A stretch of DNA of 17,196 nucleotides from Azonexaceae bacterium. GTDB taxonomy: Bacteria > Pseudomonadota > Gammaproteobacteria > Burkholderiales > Rhodocyclaceae. The DNA is taken from the NCBI GenBank assembly GCA_009469685.1, contig SSTA01000055.1, positions 1 to 17,196 of the forward strand, written 5' to 3'. How positions within the stretch are numbered: the stretch's first letter is position 1; each line of letters starts with the position of its first letter. A model generated the notes under the pieces. That model made no database searches, was not told the DNA's origin, and saw nothing but the letters and a program-made list of their open reading frames with translations. Shown here piece after piece: positions 9,240-16,076 of this stretch. The position numbers were made by a program, and so were the translations under genes.

Positions 9240-9674
9240 ATGAAGCTTCTATCCCGTCGACAAGTCCGCGCCTTCACCCTCATCGAGGTGATGGTGGTGA
9301 TCGCCATCCTGGGCGTTCTGGCCGCCATGCTCGTCCCGCGCCTGTTGGGCCGCCCGGACGAAGCCCGCGCCGCCGCCGCGCGCCAGGACATCGCGACCAT
9401 CATGCAAGCCCTCAAGCTGTATCGCCTTGACAACCGGCAATATCCGACCACAGAACAAGGCCTTTCGGCGCTGGTCCAGCGCCCGGGCCAAGGGCCCGCC
9501 CCCGCCAACTGGAAGGGTTATCTCGACAAAGTTCCCCACGACCCCTGGGGCCGTCCCTATCTTTATCTCAATCCGGGCTTGCACGGCCCCGAAGTCGAGG
9601 TCATGAGCTACGGCGCCGATGGCCTTGCCGGAGGAGAGGGTACCGACGCCGACATCGGCTCCTGGATGCTATGA
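9240..9674 (+). CDS. gspG: Type II secretion major pseudopilin GspG
   Basis: GspG polymerises into the pseudopilus shaft. The 144-residue precursor has a short basic leader (MKLLSRRQVRA), then the class III signal FTLIEVMVV with the conserved Glu at mature position 5 (residue 16). The residue before the predicted cleavage site is Ala 11, not the usual Gly. The C-terminal part carries the GspG signature: YPTTEQGLSALV (about 62-73), DPWGRPY (about 101-107) and the calcium-site loop SYGADGLAGGEGTDADIGSW near the end. It starts 4 bp after gspF and overlaps gspH (ATGA). Everything except the cleavage-site residue is typical. Confidence 0.97.
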   Translation: MKLLSRRQVRAFTLIEVMVVIAILGVLAAMLVPRLLGRPDEARAAAARQDIATIMQALKLYRLDNRQYPTTEQGLSALVQRPGQGPAPANWKGYLDKVPHDPWGRPYLYLNPGLHGPEVEVMSYGADGLAGGEGTDADIGSWML

Positions 9675-10156
9675 ATCGAGTGCCGGCCCACGGTTTCACG
9701 CTGGTCGAGCTGCTGGTGACCGTGGTCGTCGTGGCGATTGCGGCCAGCCTGCTCACCCTCGGCCTGGGCCGCACAGTGCTCGCGGGATCCGATCGGGAGC
9801 TGGAACGCCTGGGACTGGCGCTTGCCAACGCGGCCGAGCGCGCGCAAGTCACCGGGACTGCGGTTGCCCTGGAGCGGCAGCCCGAGGGTTATCGTTTCGT
9901 AGAACTTGCCGGCTCCGAAGAATGGCGACCCGCGGTCGGCGATCCGCTCCTGGCGGAACACCGATGGTCCCCCCACATGGCCTGGGAAGCCCTGACGATC
10001 GGGCGCAGCACGCAGGCGACACCGGATCGCCTCATCTTCTCCGCCTACCCGCCGCAATTCCACCTGACCGTCCGCACGGCGACCGGCCTGGCAATCTTCC
10101 GGGGAAACACCCTGGGCGCGGTCACCCGTGTCCTTCCCGGCGAGGAAACCCCGTGA
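9671..10156 (+). CDS. gspH: Type II secretion minor pseudopilin GspH
   Basis: This 161-residue prepilin-like protein has a seven-residue leader, Gly 8 / Phe 9 cleavage site (HGFTLVELL), Glu at mature position 5 (residue 13) and a hydrophobic stretch to about residue 30. The rest is a variable, strand-rich globular domain. Within this conserved gene order, the position between gspG and gspI identifies it as GspH, a minor pseudopilin that joins the tip complex to the GspG shaft. It overlaps gspG by ATGA and gspI by GTGA. The assignment to H relies mainly on order, since minor pseudopilins are divergent. Confidence 0.9.
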   Translation: MNRVPAHGFTLVELLVTVVVVAIAASLLTLGLGRTVLAGSDRELERLGLALANAAERAQVTGTAVALERQPEGYRFVELAGSEEWRPAVGDPLLAEHRWSPHMAWEALTIGRSTQATPDRLIFSAYPPQFHLTVRTATGLAIFRGNTLGAVTRVLPGEETP

Positions 10157-10515
10157 AGTGCCGAGGTTTCACCCTTCTCGAAGCCGCGGTGGCACTGGCC
10201 ATCCTGGCCGTCGTTCTCGGTGCGGCATTCCGCGCGATAGGCGCCGCGACGGCCGGCGATGAGGAGTTTCGCCTGCGTCTCGTGGCCAATTGGGTGGCAC
10301 AGGACCGCCTCGCCCTGCACCGGGCGCGCGGCGAATGGCCCGCACCTGGGCAGCGGCAGGGAAATTCCGACGAAGCCGGTCACAGTTTTGTCTGGCGCGA
10401 GGAAGTCGTTCCGACGCCAAATCCGCGATTCCGCCGCATTGAAGTCAGCGTTTCCGCCGGCGACAGCGGGCACGTCATCGCGCGGCAGACGGGATTTCTG
10501 GTGCATACGCCGTGA
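10153..10515 (+). CDS. gspI: Type II secretion minor pseudopilin GspI
   Basis: The GTG start at 10153 overlaps the gspH stop (GTGA) and has a GAGGAA ribosome binding site just upstream; a longer open frame in the same phase is a shadow through gspG/gspH. The product has 120 residues with a very short leader (MKCRG) and FTLLEAAVALAIL, typical for GspI: cleavage after Gly 5, Glu at mature position 5. The segment ANWVAQDRLAL (45-55) resembles the conserved A-x-x-QLE-like region after the helix in GspI. Length fits the family. GspI nucleates the tip complex with GspJ and GspK. The stop overlaps the GTG start of gspJ. Confidence 0.92.
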   Translation: MKCRGFTLLEAAVALAILAVVLGAAFRAIGAATAGDEEFRLRLVANWVAQDRLALHRARGEWPAPGQRQGNSDEAGHSFVWREEVVPTPNPRFRRIEVSVSAGDSGHVIARQTGFLVHTP

Positions 10516-11099
10516 CGAGCGCCGCGACTCCCCCCAACGTCCGTCGCCCCCGACGCCGAATGGCAGGGTTCACCCTGATCGAGCTGCTGATTGCCCTGAC
10601 TCTGGCGGCATTGCTGGCGGCAACATCCTACCGCGCCGTCGCCCTCCTGGTCGCGAGTCACGACCGGGTGGCCGAAAGCTCCCGCCGCTGGCGGGACATT
10701 GCCCTGTTTTTCGGCCGCCTCGAAGGCGACCTTCTCCAGACGACTGTACGCGCTGAACGCCAGGAGAATCCGGGTGGCGTGTGGACACCTGCTCCCGGGG
10801 TGCTCATGCTGACCCGGTTTCGGGGCGAGGCTGGCGGGGTGGAAACTGTCCGTTACGCGCTGGAGAACGCCACCCTGGTCCTCCGGGAGGGGGATCCCCT
10901 GGCAGCGGACTCCCCGCGAAATGCCGATCCCGTGCTTTCGGGTGTCCGCTCGGTGCGTTGGGAATTCCTCGGCCTGTCCGATGACTGGAGCGACCGTTGG
11001 CCGAACTCCGGCGGGATGGTTCTTCTTCCGCGAGCCCTGCGGGTCACCCTCGAGGTGGACGGCATCGGCTCACTGGTCCGCATATTCACTCCCCGCTGA
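10512..11099 (+). CDS. gspJ: Type II secretion minor pseudopilin GspJ
   Basis: The 195-residue product starts at a GTG overlapping the gspI stop (GTGA). Its 19-residue leader is strongly basic (RRPRRRMAG), then FTLIELLIALTLAALL with Glu at mature position 5 (residue 24). A start at the ATG at 10560 would leave only Met-Ala-Gly as leader without positive charge, so I prefer GTG. The globular part includes RWRDIALFFGRLEGDLLQ (63-80), which matches the usual GspJ segment after the first helix (R..L...ERDL.Q). Length is as expected. It forms the tip heterotrimer with GspI and GspK. gspK follows 3 bp after the stop. Confidence 0.93.
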   Translation: MTSAATPPNVRRPRRRMAGFTLIELLIALTLAALLAATSYRAVALLVASHDRVAESSRRWRDIALFFGRLEGDLLQTTVRAERQENPGGVWTPAPGVLMLTRFRGEAGGVETVRYALENATLVLREGDPLAADSPRNADPVLSGVRSVRWEFLGLSDDWSDRWPNSGGMVLLPRALRVTLEVDGIGSLVRIFTPR

Positions 11100-11102
11100 C
11101 CC

Positions 11103-12101
11103 ATGACGCACGCTCCTGCGCCCATCAAGAGAGTTCGCGGTGTCGCCCTGCTCAGCGCCTTGGCGGTGGTCGCCCTGGTGGTGGTCGTCTCCTCCGGCCT
11201 AGCCACCCAGCAGGCTTCCGCCCTACAGTTACTCCAGGGCAGACAGGATCAGGGACAGGGCCGCTGGCTTGCCCGCGCTGCCGTCGATTGGGCTCGGAAC
11301 ATACTCGCCGAAGACGCGGCGACGACACGCGAAGACCATCTGGGTGAGCCTTGGGCCGCCCGGATTCCCGCCATCCCACTCCCCGCGGAAGGCGATTTCC
11401 CCGGCGGAGAGATCAGCGGCGCCATCGACGATCTCAGCGGTCGCTTTAACCTCAACAATCTGGCGGCCGAGGGAACCATAAATCCCCTTCAGGAGCGGGC
11501 TCTGATCCGCCTGATGACCTCGCTCGGCATTGAGGGTCCGCAGCGCCTCGCCAATGCACTGGGTGACTGGCTGGACGCCGACGACCTTCCTGCAGCCCCG
11601 GATTCGGCTGAGTCTGCCTATTACACAACCCTGACTCCGTCCTATCGCGCAGCCAACAGACCCTTGGACGATGTGGACGACCTCTTGCGGGTGCGCGGAT
11701 TCACTCCCGCAATCGTCGCCCGGCTACGGCCCTGGGTATCGGCCCTGCCGGTGCCCCGGGGCCAGCTGGCGACCGCCATCAACGTCAATACGGCCCCTCC
11801 TGAGGTGCTCAGTGCGGTGATCGATGGCCTGCCCTTGGAAGCGGCCCGCCGCCTCGCCAGCGGACGCGCTACCAACTGGTTCGTAATGCGCGGTGGAGAC
11901 CGTCTCGCCGACTTCCGCGCACGCCTGCCCGCGGGCACCCGACCGATCGAGGGAATCCCCCTGGACGTTCGGAGCCAATACTTCCTCGTCTCGGGCCAAA
12001 TCCGGCAAGGGAGATCCACCGTCGCACTGCGGGCACTGCTCCAGCGTTCGGATGCCCTGGGGGCGCCCTGGCCTACCGTCATCTGGCAGCGTCTCCGATG
12101 A
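11103..12101 (+). CDS. gspK: Type II secretion tip pseudopilin GspK
   Basis: GspK is the large minor pseudopilin capping the pseudopilus tip. The 332-residue product has a basic leader (IKRVRG) and a hydrophobic helix starting at Val 14 (VALLSALAVVALVVVV); mature position 5 is Ser, matching the family's known lack of Glu 5. It has the large inserted alpha domain. Conserved blocks include DLSGRFNLNNL (about 109-119), LGDWLDADD (about 152-160), and the INVNTAPPEVLSAV region with a helix-hairpin-helix-like segment. It ends in QRLR and its stop overlaps the gspL start (ATGA). Domain layout and size are typical. Confidence 0.96.
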   Translation: MTHAPAPIKRVRGVALLSALAVVALVVVVSSGLATQQASALQLLQGRQDQGQGRWLARAAVDWARNILAEDAATTREDHLGEPWAARIPAIPLPAEGDFPGGEISGAIDDLSGRFNLNNLAAEGTINPLQERALIRLMTSLGIEGPQRLANALGDWLDADDLPAAPDSAESAYYTTLTPSYRAANRPLDDVDDLLRVRGFTPAIVARLRPWVSALPVPRGQLATAINVNTAPPEVLSAVIDGLPLEAARRLASGRATNWFVMRGGDRLADFRARLPAGTRPIEGIPLDVRSQYFLVSGQIRQGRSTVALRALLQRSDALGAPWPTVIWQRLR

Positions 12102-13324
12102 GAATCCTGCGTCTGCTCATCTCTGAAAACTGGCCCGAAGTCTCGGAGCTGGATTGGTGGCTTCTGGATCGCGATATGCGGGAAGAAATCCCGCTGCAGA
12201 GCGGCCGCAGCGATCTTTCTGCCCTGCCCGACGCTGAACTCTGCGAAGCGATCCTGACAGGTCCGCAATGCACCTTTCATCGCCTGCAGGTGCCGCCCGG
12301 ATCTCAGCGCGACCGTCCCCGCGTCCTGGCCTATGCCCTGGAGGAGGCCCTCTGCCAGGAACCCGAGTCCCAGCATTTCACCGTTCTCGAGGGGTCAGCG
12401 GGCGGCGATGTCTTGGTCGCGGTGGTGGCGAAGAGCCGCCTGCAAGCCATCCTGACCCGGTTCGCCGATTGTGGGCGACGACTGGCGAGTCTGTGGCCCG
12501 CCGGTGCCCTGCTGCCAATCGCGCAAGTCTGGCAAGGAAGCAGCGATGCCGGAGGTGGGATTCTGCGTGCTGATGACGGCCGCTGCTATGCCTGGGACCC
12601 CTCAGAAGACGAGCAGCCGCCCTGGATCGTGCGCCAGGCGATCAAGGAAGCCGTCGCCGCCGGTCGCACCCCGGCGGGCGTGACCCTGCGCCTGGCCCCC
12701 GCCCTGGCCCCCGAAAGCGTCCGGGCTTGGGCCTCGCCCCTCGGCATCGAGGTCTCGGTGGAGCGCGCAGAACCCGAGGCCCCGCCGACCGCCGGATCGA
12801 CGAAAGATAACCTGCTGCACGGCGAGTTCAAGCCTCGCTCCGACCGGAAACATCCGCTCGTCCCCTGGAAACCGGTCCTCGCCCTGGTCGGCGTGGCGCT
12901 GGCCGTCCACCTCGCCCTGGGCGCAGCCCGCATACTCCTGCTGGAAAGGGAAGTGGCGAAACTGCGGGAAGATCAGGCGGCGCTCTTCAGTCAGCTTTTT
13001 CCCGGAGCAGCCTTGGTCGCACCGCCGCTACAGACCGGGCGGTTACTCGACGATGTCCGGAGCGCCCGCGGTTTGCCTCGCCGCGACGATTTTCTGATGC
13101 TCGCCTACGACCTGAGCGAAGCTCTGGGTCCCAAAGGCGGTGGTCTGTTGCGGCAGCTTGCCTACGCGGACAGCGTTCTGCGCGTCACGCTGGCGGTCGG
13201 CGATGGGGCACTTCCCCAACTGGTGGACGAACTCGCCGCCCGGGGGATCGGCGCAACGGTCCAGGCGAAAAACGGCGGCGGAGGCGGAACCTTGGAACTG
13301 ACACTGCGCCGGGCGGCCCCATGA
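12098..13324 (+). CDS. gspL: Type II secretion inner-membrane protein GspL
   Basis: GspL recruits the ATPase GspE to the membrane and pairs with GspM. The 408-residue protein has a large cytoplasmic actin-like domain (about 1-235), the juxtamembrane motif NLLHGEF (238-244) that is typical of GspL, one membrane segment at about 258-278, a short coiled coil (about 281-300) and a periplasmic ferredoxin-like domain at about 310-405. A run of five glycines at 393-397 precedes the last strand. Overlaps with gspK and gspM are both ATGA. Length and topology fit the family. Confidence 0.95.
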   Translation: MRILRLLISENWPEVSELDWWLLDRDMREEIPLQSGRSDLSALPDAELCEAILTGPQCTFHRLQVPPGSQRDRPRVLAYALEEALCQEPESQHFTVLEGSAGGDVLVAVVAKSRLQAILTRFADCGRRLASLWPAGALLPIAQVWQGSSDAGGGILRADDGRCYAWDPSEDEQPPWIVRQAIKEAVAAGRTPAGVTLRLAPALAPESVRAWASPLGIEVSVERAEPEAPPTAGSTKDNLLHGEFKPRSDRKHPLVPWKPVLALVGVALAVHLALGAARILLLEREVAKLREDQAALFSQLFPGAALVAPPLQTGRLLDDVRSARGLPRRDDFLMLAYDLSEALGPKGGGLLRQLAYADSVLRVTLAVGDGALPQLVDELAARGIGATVQAKNGGGGGTLELTLRRAAP

Positions 13325-13794
13325 AGAAAATATTTCTCGACTGGCTTGAGCAGCGCTCTCCCCAGGAGCGCATCACGCTTTCCGTAGGCGCCGCCTGCCT
13401 GGTCGCCCTCCTCGTCTGGGCAAGCCTCGACTGGGCTGCATCGCGGCAAAAGCGCCTGGAAAGAAGCGTGTCGACGCTCAGTTCCGAACTCGCTGCGATG
13501 CGCCTGCAGGCGGAGGAGATCCGGCGCCTAAGGCAAATTCCTCCAACCCCCGCGGCCCGCCCCGAGACTCTGGCCGCCTTGCGTGCGACAGCAGCAACCC
13601 ATGCCCTCGCGCTGGAGGTGCAACCCAACGGTCAAGACGGTTTCAACGTCCGCGGGCACGGCAATTTCGGGCGCTGGGTCGAGTGGCTCGCCCAGGTCCA
13701 GACGGAACACCAGTTGCGGCCCGCACAGGTCGTAGTCGTCGCGGCAGAGGGCGGCGTCAGGGTCGAGGCAAGCCTGGTCTACGGTGGCCGGTGA
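13321..13794 (+). CDS. gspM: Type II secretion inner-membrane protein GspM
   Basis: This 157-residue protein has a short cytoplasmic start containing WLEQRSPQER (8-17), common in GspM, a membrane segment at about 18-40, a coiled-coil-like helix at about 41-72 and a small periplasmic alpha/beta domain at about 80-157 that should be ferredoxin-like and pair with GspL. It overlaps gspL by ATGA and gspN by GTGA. It belongs to the inner-membrane platform. Confidence 0.94.
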   Translation: MKKIFLDWLEQRSPQERITLSVGAACLVALLVWASLDWAASRQKRLERSVSTLSSELAAMRLQAEEIRRLRQIPPTPAARPETLAALRATAATHALALEVQPNGQDGFNVRGHGNFGRWVEWLAQVQTEHQLRPAQVVVVAAEGGVRVEASLVYGGR

Positions 13795-14567
13795 AGCCGT
13801 TGCCGAAGCGCATTCTTTTATGGCTGGCGGGCTTCGCGCTCCTCGGCGCACTGGTGGCGGTGCGCGCTCCCTCCGCCTGGCTGGCCGCCTCACTTCCCGC
13901 CCTGAGCGATGGGCGACTGCGCCTGGCTGACCCGGAAGGCTGTCTCTGGAAAGGCAAGGGCCGCCTCTTCCTGGTAACGGCCAACGGGACTATCCATGCA
14001 CTTGGCGCTATCACCTGGTCATTTTCGTTGGCCGGACTGACCGCCCTCGAGGCAAGCTGGCGCATTGAGGGGAAGCACATCGGAGCAGAGTCCGCGTGGA
14101 TCGGTCCCCGGCGCTTCGGCTTTCGCGAACTCCATCTCTCCCTGCCCGCCGCGGTGGCACTCGCCGCCGCCGGCCCCCACGGTCTTGCCCCCGGACTGCA
14201 CGGCGATCTCGCCATTACCATCGGCAAGCTCGACTGCCCTTGGCCCCGGCCAGCGGAAGTCTGTGATTTGCAGGCGATGGCCCGCTGGGAGCACGCCGGC
14301 CATGACGCCCTGACAGCGAACACCTTGGCCGATTACCAATTTGCCCTGGATGCCAAGGCAGGCACCCTGCAAATGTCGTGGTCGACCATCGCCGGCAGAC
14401 CCGAGATTCGGGGGCAGGGCGAGTTCGGCGCAGGCCGGTGGACTATGAACGCCGAAGTCATCGGCGACCCGGAGTCGCTCACCCCGTTGATCCGGCTCTT
14501 CCCGGATTGGGTTCGTCCGGGAGCTCGCTCCGGAGAGCTTGTGCTGAGCGCTCACGGGAAGTCCTGA
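13791..14567 (+). CDS. gspN: Type II secretion protein GspN
   Basis: The GTG at 13791 overlaps the gspM stop and gives 258 residues; the longer open frame in this phase runs through gspM. The N terminus has a basic start and one membrane segment (about 7-26), and the rest is predicted periplasmic and strand-rich. The segment DPEGCLWKGKGRLF (47-60) matches the early GspN pattern Gly-x-x-Trp-x-Gly-x-Gly. GspN is present in only some type II systems and is often dispensable; its exact role is unsettled. It is the last gene of the operon, and a tRNA remnant begins 30 bp downstream. Confidence 0.88.
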   Translation: MKPLPKRILLWLAGFALLGALVAVRAPSAWLAASLPALSDGRLRLADPEGCLWKGKGRLFLVTANGTIHALGAITWSFSLAGLTALEASWRIEGKHIGAESAWIGPRRFGFRELHLSLPAAVALAAAGPHGLAPGLHGDLAITIGKLDCPWPRPAEVCDLQAMARWEHAGHDALTANTLADYQFALDAKAGTLQMSWSTIAGRPEIRGQGEFGAGRWTMNAEVIGDPESLTPLIRLFPDWVRPGARSGELVLSAHGKS

Positions 14568-14596
14568 AGCCGCCTGGAATGCCCCGCACAGGAATG

Positions 14597-14638
14597 GGCG
14601 TTCCCGGAGGGACGCGAACCCCTGACCTGCTCCTTAGG
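14597..14638 (-). pseudogene. 3' half of a tRNA-Arg (CCT-like) gene, probable attachment-site remnant
   Basis: Read on the minus strand, the fragment begins with the anticodon-loop bases CCTAA, then GGAGC (stem), AGGTC (variable), an imperfect T arm (AGGGG / TTCGCGT / CCCTC), CGGGAAC (acceptor 3' strand), G, and CC with C instead of the final A. Segment lengths match the intact tRNA-Arg(TCT) at 16843-16919 exactly, and 37 of 41 aligned bases agree. Upstream of the anticodon there is no matching 5' half, so it is not a functional tRNA. A break at the anticodon loop is typical of the att core used by tyrosine integrases. The CCT anticodon suggests the parent was tRNA-Arg(CCT), not the nearby TCT gene. 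Confidence 0.7.
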
Positions 14639-14697
14639 CAGGAAAACGAGGCATGGTGCGCTCACCAGGCGGTCCTATACACCGCATTCTGGGTTCG

Positions 14698-14712
14698 ACC
14701 GGCTACGCCGGT
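14698..14712. terminator. Short hairpin between convergent gspN and STAS-like gene
   Basis: A perfect 6-bp stem ACCGGC / GCCGGT with a 3-nt loop. It lies 131 bp after the gspN stop and 64 bp beyond the stop of the minus-strand STAS-like gene. There is no T tract on either side, so a terminator role is only suggested by position. Confidence 0.25.
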
Positions 14713-14775
14713 GTGAGGACGCCGTTTCTTCCTTTCTGCGCGACGCGGGAGCAAGTTTGCCGCAGCAGTGCGTTG

Positions 14776-15144
14776 TTACTTTTCCGCAAAGGCCAGCGCC
14801 GCACCAAGATCGGGAAAGATTGTTAGCTTGCTGCGCGGGATCAGGCCAGACGACAGGTAAGCCTCCGTCATCCTGAGGACATCGCTTCGAGTGGTGACGA
14901 CGGCCACGGTGTGGGGTGGCTTGCTGAGCGCTGCCGCAGCGTCGGTCGCTGCCAGCTCCAGGACAAGATCTTCCGAAAATACCAGGCCGAGACAATCCGT
15001 AAAGTCGTGAATGATGTGCCGAACCGTATCGTACCGCTCATCCGCCTGGAATTCTCGAACTGCAGCGGCGACCTCCCGGTCAGAGCTATAGCCGGAATAA
15101 CGGACGTAGATTCGGTCGGCTTGCCAGGTGGTAACGTGCGCCAT
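14776..15144 (-). CDS. Small STAS/SpoIIAA-like protein of unknown function
   Basis: I start at the ATG at 15144, giving 122 residues; the upstream 66 codons of the longer frame are Arg/Gly-rich and do not look like protein. The product is soluble, without signal or membrane segment. Alternating strands and helices (DRIYVRYSG, VRHIIHDFTDC, HTVAVVTTRSDV, KLTIFPDLGAALAF) suggest an alpha/beta sandwich like SpoIIAA/STAS-type small proteins of proteobacteria; the pattern RYDTVRHIIHDF is the best clue. The ribosome binding site is weak (GGAAAA about 11 bases upstream). It is divergent from the 57-codon ORF and sits just beyond the tRNA remnant, so it may be element cargo. The CDS is likely, the fold is a guess, and no function is assigned. 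Confidence 0.7.
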   Translation of the reverse strand: MAHVTTWQADRIYVRYSGYSSDREVAAAVREFQADERYDTVRHIIHDFTDCLGLVFSEDLVLELAATDAAAALSKPPHTVAVVTTRSDVLRMTEAYLSSGLIPRSKLTIFPDLGAALAFAEK

Positions 15145-15347
15145 CGTGCCCGGTTTTCCAAAAAAACCAATCCAGTTCACTCGAAGTCCATCGGCGCCAG
15201 CAGAGACAAACGTGTTCCCGCTACCTTTGAGCCTGACAGGACCTCCGCGTAGCTTACCTTGGCTGGGGCGCTGTAGTCTTTGACGATGAAACAATGTCGT
15301 AATGACCGCGGGTAATAATCCGGTGACCAATCGCAAGGACAAGAGCC

Positions 15348-15521
15348 ATGATCGAACAGATGAGAGACAAAGCCCGCCAACTCTGTGCCGAGCATGGCAT
15401 CACCGTGAGACCCTACGCGGGGGCCTGGTGGCTCATCGGCCAGAACATCAATTGTGTCGTCGGCGAACTGGCTGGGCTCTGCCCTTCCGACATCAAGCCG
15501 CTGCCGGTTGTGGCACGGTAA
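15348..15521 (+). CDS. 57-residue conserved-looking small protein
   Basis: This short frame starts at an ATG with AAGGA eight bases upstream, a good ribosome binding site. The 57-residue product begins MIEQMRDKARQLCAEHGITV and continues RPYAGAWWLIGQNINCVVGE, ending in PLPVVAR. It has an amphipathic N-terminal helix, then a Trp-Trp pair and likely strands, resembling a small winged or zinc-free alpha/beta domain. It has three cysteines (13, 36, 45) but no CxxC pair. I do not recognise the family with certainty; the general style is that of small accessory proteins carried by integrative elements. It is divergent from the STAS-like gene and has no partner downstream. Confidence 0.65.
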   Translation: MIEQMRDKARQLCAEHGITVRPYAGAWWLIGQNINCVVGELAGLCPSDIKPLPVVAR

Positions 15522-15826
15522 GCCTCACAAGTCTTCAATCCCAAGTTGCCGGCAACCTGTCACCGGGCGACACAGAGCGACCTGTCTTGGACGGTCCCGC
15601 ATGCCCTGGCCCGTCCAAAGTCTCGCAAAACTTGATTGCCGTTTCGCGCGCCGACCAGAACCGGTTCGTATAGCGCCGGACCCGCTGGGCGTCCGAAGAA
15701 TGGGGGCACCCGGCGCAACCGCCACGCCCCATGGGCGATGTCCAGGACAAGCTCGTCACGAATTGGCAACGGGAACTTGACCACGTCTCCAGGGAGTTTG
15801 ATGCCATCCTGGCTATCAGTCTGACC
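15522..15826. other. About 300 bp without a convincing gene
   Basis: Several frames on both strands stay open here but none has a ribosome binding site. The best is a 47-codon + strand frame from the ATG at 15731, which runs 48 bp into the 3' end of the zinc-ribbon gene; its upstream extension is broken by TAG at 15671. A perfect 12-bp palindrome GTTGCCGGCAAC lies at 15545-15556. The stretch could be a decayed gene, but I cannot identify one. Confidence 0.4.
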
Positions 15827-16006
15827 TCAAGCATGGGCAGGCTCCTTGAGGATTTCCCTTGCCGCTTGCCCTGACTCGCATGTTGCCTGAGGGAAGAGCG
15901 AATCGCAGTCGGGGCAGACGTAGTAGTTCTCGCGCTGATCAGCCGCTTCCTCAAGATCCACGGTGCCCAGGTGGGCGCGGCAATAGGGGCAGATGACGAG
16001 AGGCAT
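15827..16006 (-). CDS. 59-residue zinc-ribbon protein under a LexA-type box
   Basis: The start at 16006 is preceded by GGAGGAG with about 6 bases spacing, the best ribosome binding site in this region; a longer frame upstream runs through the operator and SRAP remnant and is rejected. The protein has two Cys pairs, CPYC at 6-9 and CPDC at 31-34, spaced as in a zinc ribbon, with an acidic middle (DLEEAADQRENYYV). A fifth Cys is at 43 and the tail is helical (GQAAREILKEPAHA). No signal or membrane segment is present. A LexA-type operator lies 15 bp upstream, so SOS induction is expected. It is divergent from a decayed SRAP gene. Small zinc ribbons often bind nucleic acid or a protein partner; no specific function can be assigned. 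Confidence 0.75.
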   Translation of the reverse strand: MPLVICPYCRAHLGTVDLEEAADQRENYYVCPDCDSLFPQATCESGQAAREILKEPAHA

Positions 16007-16021
16007 GCAAACTCCTCCGAA

Positions 16022-16041
16022 TACTGTTCTTAAATACAGTC
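16022..16041. promoter_or_regulatory. Putative LexA (SOS) box between divergent genes
   Basis: The site reads TACTGT, eight bases TCTTAAAT, then ACAGTC: a perfect CTGT-N8-ACAG core with an A/T-rich centre, one base off the full 20-bp palindromic consensus at the last position. It lies 15 bp upstream of the zinc-ribbon start and 35 bp upstream of the probable SRAP start, so one LexA dimer could repress both. A -10-like TATTTA on the minus strand falls inside the box, consistent with operator-promoter overlap. Confidence 0.75.
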
Positions 16042-16076
16042 TACCGCATCGACCCGAATCCCGATAGCGTTTCAAG

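Noticed and set aside
14378..14716. + strand frame containing GVPGGTRTPDLLLRQ
   Set aside because: This peptide is the well-known false translation across the antisense of a tRNA; here it covers the tRNA-Arg remnant.
15545..15556. Perfect 12-bp palindrome GTTGCCGGCAAC
   Set aside because: Single, isolated and GC-rich; no paired site or nearby promoter to support an operator.
15731..15874. 47-codon + strand frame starting MGDVQDKLVTNWQRELD
   Set aside because: Composition looks protein-like, but there is no ribosome binding site, its upstream phase is blocked by TAG, and it runs 48 bp into the opposite zinc-ribbon gene. It might be a remnant.
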